Source: Advenella alkanexedens
GTDB lineage: Bacteria; Pseudomonadota; Gammaproteobacteria; Burkholderiales; Burkholderiaceae_B
NCBI RefSeq assembly: GCF_019132845.1
Contig: NZ_JAHSPR010000001.1
Location: forward strand, 248,001 to 312,000
Direction of reading: 5' to 3'
DNA length: 64,000 nucleotides
Of the stretch, positions 48,601 through 56,900 are shown one piece after another. Below the pieces are notes generated by a model, which had not been told where the DNA came from, did not search any database, and saw nothing but the letters and a program-made list of their open reading frames with translations. Numbering within the stretch: the stretch's first letter is position 1; every line of letters begins with the position of its first letter. Position numbers and translations under genes: made by a program.

Positions 48601-49482
48601 CTAGACAGCCACCATGGACAAAAAGTTATCCATGAGTCGTCCACGATAGCGCTGCTTGTGATAAATAATGGACAACTTCCTGTCCAGGTTTAAAAAAGGT
48701 GTATCAAGCCGCGCCAGGCGACCTGATTCCAAAGCATAAGTGACCGCGACCTTGGGTAAAAATGCAATACCCAACCCTGCTATAACCGCCTGCTTAATGG
48801 CCTCCACCTGGCCCAATTCCATCACAACGTGCCCTTGCGGCAATCGACTCAGCTCCCGCTCACACAACAGCCGTGTCGCAGACCCCTGTTCCCGCAAAAT
48901 CCAGCGCTGATTCTCGAAATCGCTTTCCTGCAGGTGTTTTTTCAAGGCCAGGGGATGATCCGGTCTGGCGCATATCTGCAACTGATCATCACGCCAGGCG
49001 ATCGCTTCGATGTCCGTATTGACCACCTCACCCTCTATACAGGCAACATCCAGTGAGTGCTCCAGAATTCCCTTGACGATTTCATCGCTATTGGCAACCT
49101 GAAGATGCACCGTAACTGCTTCGTGCCGATTGACAAAATGGCCCAATAAATCGCCCACCAGATAATTGCCTACCGTATTACTGGCACCCACCCGGAAATT
49201 TCCCCGCAAAGTATCCTGTGCGTCACTGGCCCTTTGCTCCAGTTCACGCATGCGCTCCAGGATTTCCTGGGCCAATGGAAGCAAGTCTTTCCCCTTCTCA
49301 TTCAGGAAAAGCCGCCCCTTGTCACGATCAAACAGGGAGGAACCCAGTTGTTTTTCAAGTTCAGCCAAGGCCATGCTGGCTGCAGGCTGAGTTAAATGCA
49401 ATACCTTGGCGGCGGCCTTCACACTGCCTTGCAGGGTAATGGCGACAAAAACTTCCAATTGCTTGGGACTGAATGAAATCAT
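48601..49482 (-). CDS. LysR-family regulator, YeiE-like
   Basis: A 293-residue LysR-type regulator. The N-terminal winged helix reads LEVFVAITLQGSVKAAAKVLHLTQPAASMALAELEKQLGSSLFDRDKGR; the C-terminal effector domain begins at LRGNFRVGASNTVGNYLVGDLLGHF. It is divergent from a YeiH-type membrane protein gene, the same arrangement as yeiE/yeiH in enterobacteria, so it probably controls that gene. The 98-base gap is A/T-rich. Effector unknown; sulfite is a candidate from the E. coli work on YeiE. Confidence 0.88.
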   Translation of the reverse strand: MISFSPKQLEVFVAITLQGSVKAAAKVLHLTQPAASMALAELEKQLGSSLFDRDKGRLFLNEKGKDLLPLAQEILERMRELEQRASDAQDTLRGNFRVGASNTVGNYLVGDLLGHFVNRHEAVTVHLQVANSDEIVKGILEHSLDVACIEGEVVNTDIEAIAWRDDQLQICARPDHPLALKKHLQESDFENQRWILREQGSATRLLCERELSRLPQGHVVMELGQVEAIKQAVIAGLGIAFLPKVAVTYALESGRLARLDTPFLNLDRKLSIIYHKQRYRGRLMDNFLSMVAV

Positions 49483-49580
49483 ATAAGAAACCCTTATTCT
49501 ATTTATAAATTATATTATCTTTATTTATATTTAACAAAGGTTTAATATACCAATAACTCATAAACATATAAGTATTGATT

Positions 49581-50642
49581 ATGTCAGCCTATAACCCTGC
49601 TCATATTGTTAACCCTACTGTCGCAGCCCCCTCCCGGCAAGGTCTGTTCAAAAAAAGAAACAGTCTGATTCCCGGCCTCTTGCTGACTTTGGGCATCGCC
49701 AGCATTGCCTGGTTTGCCGGCAAACAGTTCCCGGTTATTGGTGGACCGGTTTTTGGTATTATCCTGGGTATTATTTACAGCAATGCACTGGGCATCAGAA
49801 CCGTCATGCAGCCCGGCATTGTATTTTCCAGCAAAAAAATCCTGCAATGGTCTGTGATTTTACTGGGATTTGGCCTTAGTTTCGGGGAAATCGTCAGTAC
49901 CGGCGGTGAATCCCTGGCCGTTACCTTCGTGACCATTAGCGTGGCTTTCATCAGCGCCTGGTTACTGGGAAAAATACTGGGCATCCAGGGCAAATTACGT
50001 ACCCTGATCGGGGTTGGTACCGCGATTTGCGGTGGCTCGGCCATTGCTGCCGTCACCCCCATCATCAAGCCCGAAGACCATGAGACCGCGTATGCCATCT
50101 CAACCATCTTTCTTTTCAATATCATCGCTGTTTTGCTTTTCCCTGCCCTGGGGCATATGCTGCAACTGAGCGATTACGGCTTTGGCTTGTGGGCGGGCGC
50201 CGCCATTAATGACACCTCATCGGTGGTCGCTGCAGGCTATGCATACAGCCAGCAAGCTGGCGATTACGCCACGATCGTCAAGCTAACCAGAGCCACGCTG
50301 ATTATTCCCATTTGTCTGTTCCTGGTTTTTCTTGAGGCCTGGCGACAGAAAAAAAATAACATGCCCAACGTGGCACTGGCCCAAATATTTCCCTGGTTTA
50401 TCCTTTGGTTTTTGGTGGCCTCAGGCGTACGCAGTACCGGCCTGCTGCCAGAAGCCCTCTTGCCCTGGCTGTCTGGCGCTGCCAAATTCATGATCATTAT
50501 GGCCTTGAGTGCGATTGGCCTGTCCACCAACCTGCGCAAAATCGTCAGCACCGGCATACGCCCCATCCTGCTGGGACTGGGCGTATGGGTCGCGGTAGCG
50601 GTTAGCGCGTTACTGGTTCAATATGGCATGAACCAGCTTTAA
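49581..50642 (+). CDS. YeiH-family (UPF0324) putative sulfate/sulfite exporter
   Basis: A 353-residue inner-membrane protein with about 10 helices. Family motifs: GPVFGIILGIIYSNALG, LLGFGLSFGEIVSTGG, LIGVGTAICGGSAIAAVTPIIKPEDHETAYAISTIF, LWAGAAINDTSSVVAAGYAYS. The start is the ATG at 49581 (MSAYNPAH), as the upstream TTG lacks support. Divergent from a LysR regulator. The stop overlaps the convergent aminopeptidase stop by 4 bases. Confidence 0.88.
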   Translation: MSAYNPAHIVNPTVAAPSRQGLFKKRNSLIPGLLLTLGIASIAWFAGKQFPVIGGPVFGIILGIIYSNALGIRTVMQPGIVFSSKKILQWSVILLGFGLSFGEIVSTGGESLAVTFVTISVAFISAWLLGKILGIQGKLRTLIGVGTAICGGSAIAAVTPIIKPEDHETAYAISTIFLFNIIAVLLFPALGHMLQLSDYGFGLWAGAAINDTSSVVAAGYAYSQQAGDYATIVKLTRATLIIPICLFLVFLEAWRQKKNNMPNVALAQIFPWFILWFLVASGVRSTGLLPEALLPWLSGAAKFMIIMALSAIGLSTNLRKIVSTGIRPILLGLGVWVAVAVSALLVQYGMNQL

Positions 50643-52429
50643 ACAGCCCGGGTTCTTTCCTGTAACCATTGCAAGGCTGCGCCTTTAACCAAAGGTTGCA
50701 GCCTGTTTCTTACCTGCTCATGATACTGATTCAGCCAGTTTATCTCAGACTCATCCAGCAAGTGTCGCGCAATACAACGGGTATCAATCGGACACAGGGT
50801 TAAGGTTTCAAACTTAAGGAAACGGCCAAACTCGGTTTCATGAGCAGCCACATTGCACACCAGGTTTTCAATCCGGATACCCCATTGTCCGGGACGATAC
50901 AGTCCCGGCTCATTTGACGTGATCATGCCTTCCTGCATACCGGTATTCGGATTACGGTAACCACGATGGGAAATACCTTGCGGTCCTTCATGTACATTCA
51001 GGAAGTAACCCACACCGTGCCCGGTGCCGTGACCAAAATCCAGGCCCTGCTGCCACAAGGGCATACGGGCAATCGGATCTAGCAACGGTGCCGGAAACCC
51101 TACCGGGAAAACCGCCCGCGACAGGGCAATCATGCCCTTAAGGACCAGGGTGAAGTCCTCTTTTTGGCTATCGGACACCTGGCCAACCGGTACAACCCGG
51201 GTAATATCGGTAGTGCCATTCAGGTATTGGCCACCCGAATCAATCAATAGCAGGCCATTGCCTTCAATAACCGCATGCGATTCGGGTGTGGCCCGATAAT
51301 GAGGCATGGCACCATTGGCATTGAAACCGGCAATCGTGGCAAAACTGGGGCAGACAAAATGCGGCTGACGCGCGCGGGCAGCATTAATCTGCTCATCAAT
51401 AGTCACCTCGCTCACGACCTCACCACTGGCCATGGCCTGTTCAAACCAGGCAAAAAATTCACACAGGGCGACACCATCGGCCTCCATGGCTTTACGCACA
51501 TTCTGGATATCCGCCGGTGTTTTACGTGACTTGAACAACTGGGACGGGTTCAGCGCCTCTACCAGCTCCAGGCTGGCTGCCGCCTGGCAGATGCCAATGG
51601 TGGTGCGTGCCGGATCAATCAAGAGTTTCACCTTGTCTTCAAGCCCGGCCAGCCCCTGGGTGATTTCATTGTAAGGCCTGATCAGAATCTGTTCAGCCAC
51701 CAGCTTTTCAGTCAGGGCCGGATTGAGCTTGGCCTCATCCACAAACAGCTCGCACTGCTCGGGGCCGATTAGCAAATACGACAGAAACACCGGATTATAT
51801 GAAACGTCAGCGCCACGTAAATTCAAGATCCAGGCAATATCATCCAGCGATGAAAGCAGATGCCACTGCGTCCCCAGGCTGGCCATCTGCTTGCGCACCA
51901 GCGCCAGTTTGTCTGCCCTGCTTTGCGATACAAAAGGCACTTCATGTTCATACACTGCCTCTACCGGCAAGGCGGGTCTGTCAGGCCAAATATTGTCCAG
52001 CAATTTTTCATTCCAGGAAAATCGCAGCGATACCCCCTCAAGGGCCGCCTGCAAATCATGGGCGGCACGCATGCTTAGGGTAAAGCCATCGGCCCCAACC
52101 GTCATGCCGGCCTGCAATTCGCTGCACAGCCAGTCATTCAAATCCGGTACGCCATCCTGCCCCTGTCGCATCAGGACAATCTCACTGCCTTCAAGCTGGG
52201 CCAGGGCCTGCTCCCAGTAGCGACTGTCGGTCCATAAACCGGCAAATTGAGCGCTTACCAGCAGGGTTCCCGCCGAGCCGTCAAAACCACTCAGCCAGGT
52301 GCGGGCCTGCCAGTGTTCAGGCAGATATTCGGATAAATGCGGATCGGCGGATGGAATAATATAAGCATCAATACCGCGTTTTGTCATCTGTTCGCGCAAT
52401 AGCGCAATTCTTTGTTTGAATAAATTCAT
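50639..52429 (-). CDS. Xaa-Pro aminopeptidase (M24B family, long form)
   Basis: A 596-residue pita-bread metallopeptidase that removes N-terminal residues before Pro. Two creatinase-like N-terminal domains (about residues 1-300) precede the catalytic domain. Ligands: LLIDSGGQYLNGTTDITRVV (two Asp), FGHGTGHGVGYFLNVHEGP (His), MITSNEPGLYRPGQWGIRIENLV (two Glu). The three-domain length matches the APP1/XPNPEP1 type rather than short PepP. Start at the ATG at 52429. It is the last conserved chromosomal gene before the accessory region. Confidence 0.93.
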   Translation of the reverse strand: MNLFKQRIALLREQMTKRGIDAYIIPSADPHLSEYLPEHWQARTWLSGFDGSAGTLLVSAQFAGLWTDSRYWEQALAQLEGSEIVLMRQGQDGVPDLNDWLCSELQAGMTVGADGFTLSMRAAHDLQAALEGVSLRFSWNEKLLDNIWPDRPALPVEAVYEHEVPFVSQSRADKLALVRKQMASLGTQWHLLSSLDDIAWILNLRGADVSYNPVFLSYLLIGPEQCELFVDEAKLNPALTEKLVAEQILIRPYNEITQGLAGLEDKVKLLIDPARTTIGICQAAASLELVEALNPSQLFKSRKTPADIQNVRKAMEADGVALCEFFAWFEQAMASGEVVSEVTIDEQINAARARQPHFVCPSFATIAGFNANGAMPHYRATPESHAVIEGNGLLLIDSGGQYLNGTTDITRVVPVGQVSDSQKEDFTLVLKGMIALSRAVFPVGFPAPLLDPIARMPLWQQGLDFGHGTGHGVGYFLNVHEGPQGISHRGYRNPNTGMQEGMITSNEPGLYRPGQWGIRIENLVCNVAAHETEFGRFLKFETLTLCPIDTRCIARHLLDESEINWLNQYHEQVRNRLQPLVKGAALQWLQERTRAV

Positions 52430-52611
52430 TGCTCCAACCAACAAGTCAGCAGGCCTGCCACCCGTTAAAGGTAGCCAGGCAATAAGTAAAAATAGGATTT
52501 TCGTTTACCATGCCCATGATAAACAAATAAGGCTGTTTGCAGGCCGGTCAAACGAACCAAGCACCATAAAACATCATTGTCCCGCATGTTGATACGCATA
52601 AACGAGCCATC

Positions 52612-53637
52612 CTATCCAATCTGGCGTACCACATCTCCCAGGGCATCGGCAAGGCCTTCCGGCGTGAAACCTAACGATTCAAGGCTGTTTTCAATGTCAG
52701 TCAGTAAAAACGGACTGTTTTTTTCAAACTGTCTGCGGGACATTTCGATTGAAACGCGTAATCTTTCAGGTATTTTGCTGGCCTCTGCGCCGCTTCGCCG
52801 GGCAACATCCCTGGGGTTAACGCAGTTATCGAATTGTTTAATCAGCTGCCGATAGCCCTCCATCCGCTGACTAATGGCCTCTGCCAGCATCAACTGCCTA
52901 TCAGCAACGTCAGCAATATCAACTGCATTGTCAAGCAACTCAGTGGCTCGCTCGAACCACTCTTTGCCTTTGTTGGCTACGGTCAACGCCACTTTGTCGG
53001 GATTATCCAGAGCGGCATCAAAGCGTGTTTTATCGAGCATTTTCTTAAGGTCAGTGCCATAGCTTTCCGCGTGCCCCAAAACATCCTCAATCACCGTTTG
53101 ATCGGTTTTTTTCCCGTAGCGACTTGAAAAATCAGCATCCTTGCTCTTGAAACCTTTCGAGGCTTCAAAAAAAACTGTCGTTATAAACCTGTTCGGTGAT
53201 GTGCTGATCAAAATAGGTGTATTCACCTTTGGAATTGATGTAAAAGGCCGTCCAGTCGCGATCAATAGTGACTTTCCTTCCACGTTTCATCAACGCTTGC
53301 GATGATGAACTGGCATTCAGAATCTGTATTTTTCCGGGAGGAATTCCGGTCATGGAAGACAATCTGTCTATGGCCAGGGTATCGGCACGATGATAAAAAG
53401 TCGCCAGCGTTTCGTTAAACGATTGCCGCACAGAATTCAGGCCTTCATCGGCATAATCCTGCAGCGCATACATGGCCAACTTGTTCTGCTGGACCTTAAT
53501 AGTCATTTCGTTCATCAGCTTTCGATTGGCCGGGGTAGGATTCAGCTCGAATTGCCAGGCTGCCGCTTGCAGATTGTTCACCTGCTCTTGAGCAAACTGT
53601 CGGCCTTCGCGCAACGCGTCATCCCACTCGACTTGCC
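52612..53637 (-). pseudogene. Orphan C-terminal copy of the 1164-residue protein, frameshifted
   Basis: This ~340-codon stretch is a diverged copy of residues ~828-1164 of the protein encoded at 59831-63325. Part one (53637-53172) reads QVEWDDALREGRQFAQEQVNNLQ-type sequence to YNDSFF; part two (53170-52612) resumes EASKGFKSKDADF and ends DALGDVVRQIG. They are in different frames because an A8 tract at 53167-53174 has one base more than the 7-base AAAGAAA of the intact copy. Homology starts abruptly at Q-V-E with an in-frame TAG a few codons before and no in-frame ATG. The D-R-D-W and HAESY motifs persist. Phase variation, sequencing error or decay are all possible. Confidence 0.8.
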
Positions 53638-53815
53638 ATATGGTTTCCTTTTGCTAAGCAGGAATTCTAACTTCCTTTATACGTTTCTTTATACGGCAAG
53701 AACGTGCGGTTTGGTGCATGCTTGTGATGTCAGTTGAGACAAGCTAAACTAGATGATATTGATTTATAAGGGAATTTTCAGAGGATTTGAGGCCGCGTGA
53801 AACTCTATGATCCGC

Positions 53816-53841
53816 GGGTTGGCATGCCACCCTGTCCGCCA
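53816..53841 (+). other. Decayed tRNA 3'-end (possible attachment-site relic)
   Basis: The sequence ending CCACCCTGTCCGCCA has a tRNA 3' layout: T-stem-like GCGGG, loop TTGGCAT (canonical TTCGAAT with two changes), GCCAC, acceptor half CCTGTCC, discriminator G and CCA. No matching 5' GGACAGG lies upstream, so there is no full tRNA. The acceptor resembles tRNA-Ser. A terminator follows at once, as after a real tRNA. This is what an integrated element leaves behind, but no integrase is visible. Confidence 0.4.
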
Positions 53842-53853
53842 TAGTTTTAAATT

Positions 53854-53881
53854 AAGCCCTTGATCATCAAGGGCTTTTTTT
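53854..53881 (+). terminator. Rho-independent terminator without a plus-strand gene
   Basis: Perfect arms AAGCCCTTGA (53854-53863) and TCAAGGGCTT (53867-53876), 3-base loop, then a run of T's on the plus strand only. No plus-strand protein gene lies before it; it follows the tRNA-like 3' end. Bases 53642-53909 otherwise hold no gene that I can see. Confidence 0.8.
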
Positions 53882-53909
53882 GTTTATGTCGAAGTCAGCC
53901 TGACATTCA

Positions 53910-56900
53910 TCATGCCCCTGGACCAAACTTGATGGCGGCTTCCAAGAGCGTGCCCATTTCACTGATCACTTGAGGAATATCCTTGCCACCGGTCAAGCTG
54001 CGGATCGTCCGGTCAGCCGTGATCGGGTCAATATTATTTTTGCCAAAGTCAGACATCACTTTACTGATTTGTTCCCAATGCGCACGAGACGCCTTGAAGC
54101 TGTCGACACTGCCCGCACCGGGCTTGATGCGATCCAGCATGGGCGTGACTTTGGTATCAAAGTCTTTGGCGGCGCCGCGGCTAACTTCTTGCAAGCGCTC
54201 GAAATAACCCAGGCCTTCGGCGTCATGCATCATGTGCGAAGTTTTATACAGGGTCACGTCTGCCGCCTGTTGACCCCAAGCCTTGCTGACCCTGGACTTG
54301 TCGGCGCCCAACCATGCCTTGTCACGGTAGCTTTCGGCATGCTTGCTGGTCGTGACACTTTCCCACGCCTGTGGGGCGCTTTTGCCCGTAACCTTGGCAT
54401 AAGCGTCATTCCAGGATTGCTGAGCATCGTTTTGCCAGTTGTAGAGCATGGCAGGTTCGCCATTCTTGGTCAGAGACTTCATGGCTGTTTCGTCAAGACC
54501 AATGTCGTAGTCCATGCCGACTGATCCGGCACTGGCTGCGTTACGCATTTCTTTCAAGTCCTGTTGATTCCAGCCTTTCGCATTCTGGTTCGCGTCGAAC
54601 TCGGTTTTAACCTTGCCATGCACGTCTTCCAGATGCAGCACATACGTGCGCTGGGTTTGCGGATCGCCCTTGTACTTCAGGTAATTCTTCGCATTGGGAT
54701 TCCCGTTGACGTTCAACACCTTCTCGCGGACTTGCCTCTGAAGCTCAAGTAACTCTTCAGTCGGACGCCCGGCACTGCCCGCATCCGCCAATCGTTGTTG
54801 AGCATTACGCATATCCTGGACCAAATCCTCTCCTTGCTTACGCGCGCGCTTGAACTGCTCAAGGGCTTCGCGCTCGAAGGCGGTGGGTCGCGCGGGACCC
54901 GGGCCCGTATCACCATCAAAGGTTTTAGACGCGGGAGCACCATCAATTGCCGCTTTGGTCCGGGGAGCGCCATCGATAGCGGCTTTTGTCCGGGGAGCGC
55001 CGTCGATAGCGGCTTTTGAGGTGGGCGCACCGTCGACATTGGCCCGGCCGGCTTTGGTGCGGGCCAATATCTTGCCTGCCCCATATTGAAGCAGCCCGCC
55101 TTTAATAACCGCCCAGGAACCCTGTTCTATTGCCTGTTCCAGCCCACCTTCGCGGTAGCCTCGCAATGTTTCGACAGCCCCATCGGCCAGTGGACCGAAG
55201 CTGCTGACCGTTCGCAAAGCCGCTTCAGCAGGGCCTCCCTCGATGTAGCCCGTCAAGCCCTGATAGGTGCTGTCAATGGCTTGGCCACCGAAAAGCGACG
55301 TCGCCATCATGCCGTAATCTGCAGCAGTTTTAACATTTTGTGCCGCCTCCAGGCCCAGGTTGGCCAGTGCCGCATCCTCTTCGTCTTTGGCTTGTTGGCC
55401 CTGGTAATACCCTTCGACTTTTTTGCCAATCGCGCTGGCGATTTTCTTGACAGCCCCCTCGTCCATCCTGGTACGGACTTCAGGCGTCAACTGACGTTCG
55501 ACGAATTCGCGGGCACTCTGGCCTTCAGAGCCAGGCAACATGGCCGCAAGCCGCAGCAGCGATTCAGTATTGCGCTGGAATTGCGCCATTTTCTGATGGG
55601 TTTCATGAATATTGGCGATCAACGCGTCGTGCGCATAGTCATCAAAAGGCGAACGCGTGCGCACCAGGCGACCGGTCTCGATCGAAGCGATCAGGTCTTT
55701 TTCACTTTGGATATCAGATAGTTCTCCGATGATGCGCAACTCAAGCGCAGCACGGCGTTGAGGATCCGCTTCTTTGGCCAGTTCGGCCTTGTCCTTGGCC
55801 AGATTAGCTTCAACAAAACGAATGTTGTGTTGATGGAACTTGACGCGATCAAGCAAGGCCTGTTCTTCAGCTTTGCGATCTTCATCAACCTTTTGGGTGC
55901 TTGCCGCAGTATCCGTGGGTACTGGTTTGGCAGTGATCTTGCCCCCTTTTGCAGGGCCTACAAAGCTGGCCACGATCGAAGACAGCTGCTTGCGGTCTTG
56001 CTCAAGGGTGGAATCTTCGGAAAAGGGCCGTTCTTTCAGCCACTTTGTGGCTGCAGCCACAAAAGCGGGTGTCAGCTCATGATGGCGACGCAGGTCTTCA
56101 AGTTGGGACTGGACCATCATTTCGCTGACTTTATTACCCAGCACGTTGGACGCCATCATGGCCCCTAAGTCCATGTTACGGCCACCGGACTCTTTGGCTT
56201 CTTCCTTCCTGCGCCTGGCTGAGGCCCCCAACGTTTCTTGAGCCGCTTTCTGGGCAAGTTCCATACTGGCGCCGGCAGGGTATTGAACGACTCCGTCGGG
56301 ACCTAACACGTTCGCCTTGACGGTGATAGACCATGAGTAAGTTTCACCGTCTTCTTCGTCCACCTCGGTGATATCGAAACTCTTGTTGATCCCTCCATTT
56401 TTCATGTGGGGATAAAGCGCCGGCAGAGGCGTATCTTGATCCTCGTGCATTTCAAGCACGTCGATATAGGGGTCGGTTTTTTCATCGTATGTGTCGGCAT
56501 CAAGCGTGAGGGCACGGTACCGCTTGTTGGCGGGCGGCCCAACCGAATACACCACGAAGACCAAAGGCAACTCGGTGATGCCATCAATAAACACACCTTC
56601 CTCATGGACCATGACCCCGTACCAGATCCCTTCATGCCCGTCAGTTGGCTTCAACAGGTCGAGCAAAGTATCTGTTGCCTTACGATGAACGTTTGAAGCC
56701 GCATCTTGCGCCGCCAAGGCATCAGGCGGCTCACCCAGATTCTGCAGGGCCTGAGCAATCATACGGGCGCGGGCCTCAAGGGCGACCAGGTAGTCTTTAA
56801 GCAGTATGGCTTGCGCCAGTGAGGCCTCGGCGTAGGCCTGGTTGTCGTATTCTGCGGCGGCCGATGCCTCTGCCCAGGTGTTATCAAACGCAGTCGCTGT

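Noticed and set aside
52612-53637. Reading the orphan tail as two independent functional genes
   Set aside because: Both parts align end to end with one continuous paralogue; the split falls exactly at an A8 run.
53700-53881. A complete tRNA or small RNA gene on the plus strand before the terminator
   Set aside because: Only a 3' tRNA-like end is recognisable; there is no 5' acceptor half or anticodon arm, and no clear promoter.
54931-55044. Regular 30-base repeats that could suggest a CRISPR array
   Set aside because: The units are contiguous with no spacers, lie in frame within a long open gene and encode a decapeptide repeat; no cas genes are present.
53970-56700. Several plus-strand open frames of 60-210 codons opposite the 1482-residue gene
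   Set aside because: They lie entirely inside a long, well-formed gene with a signal peptide, lack ribosome-binding sites and look like reverse-strand shadows.
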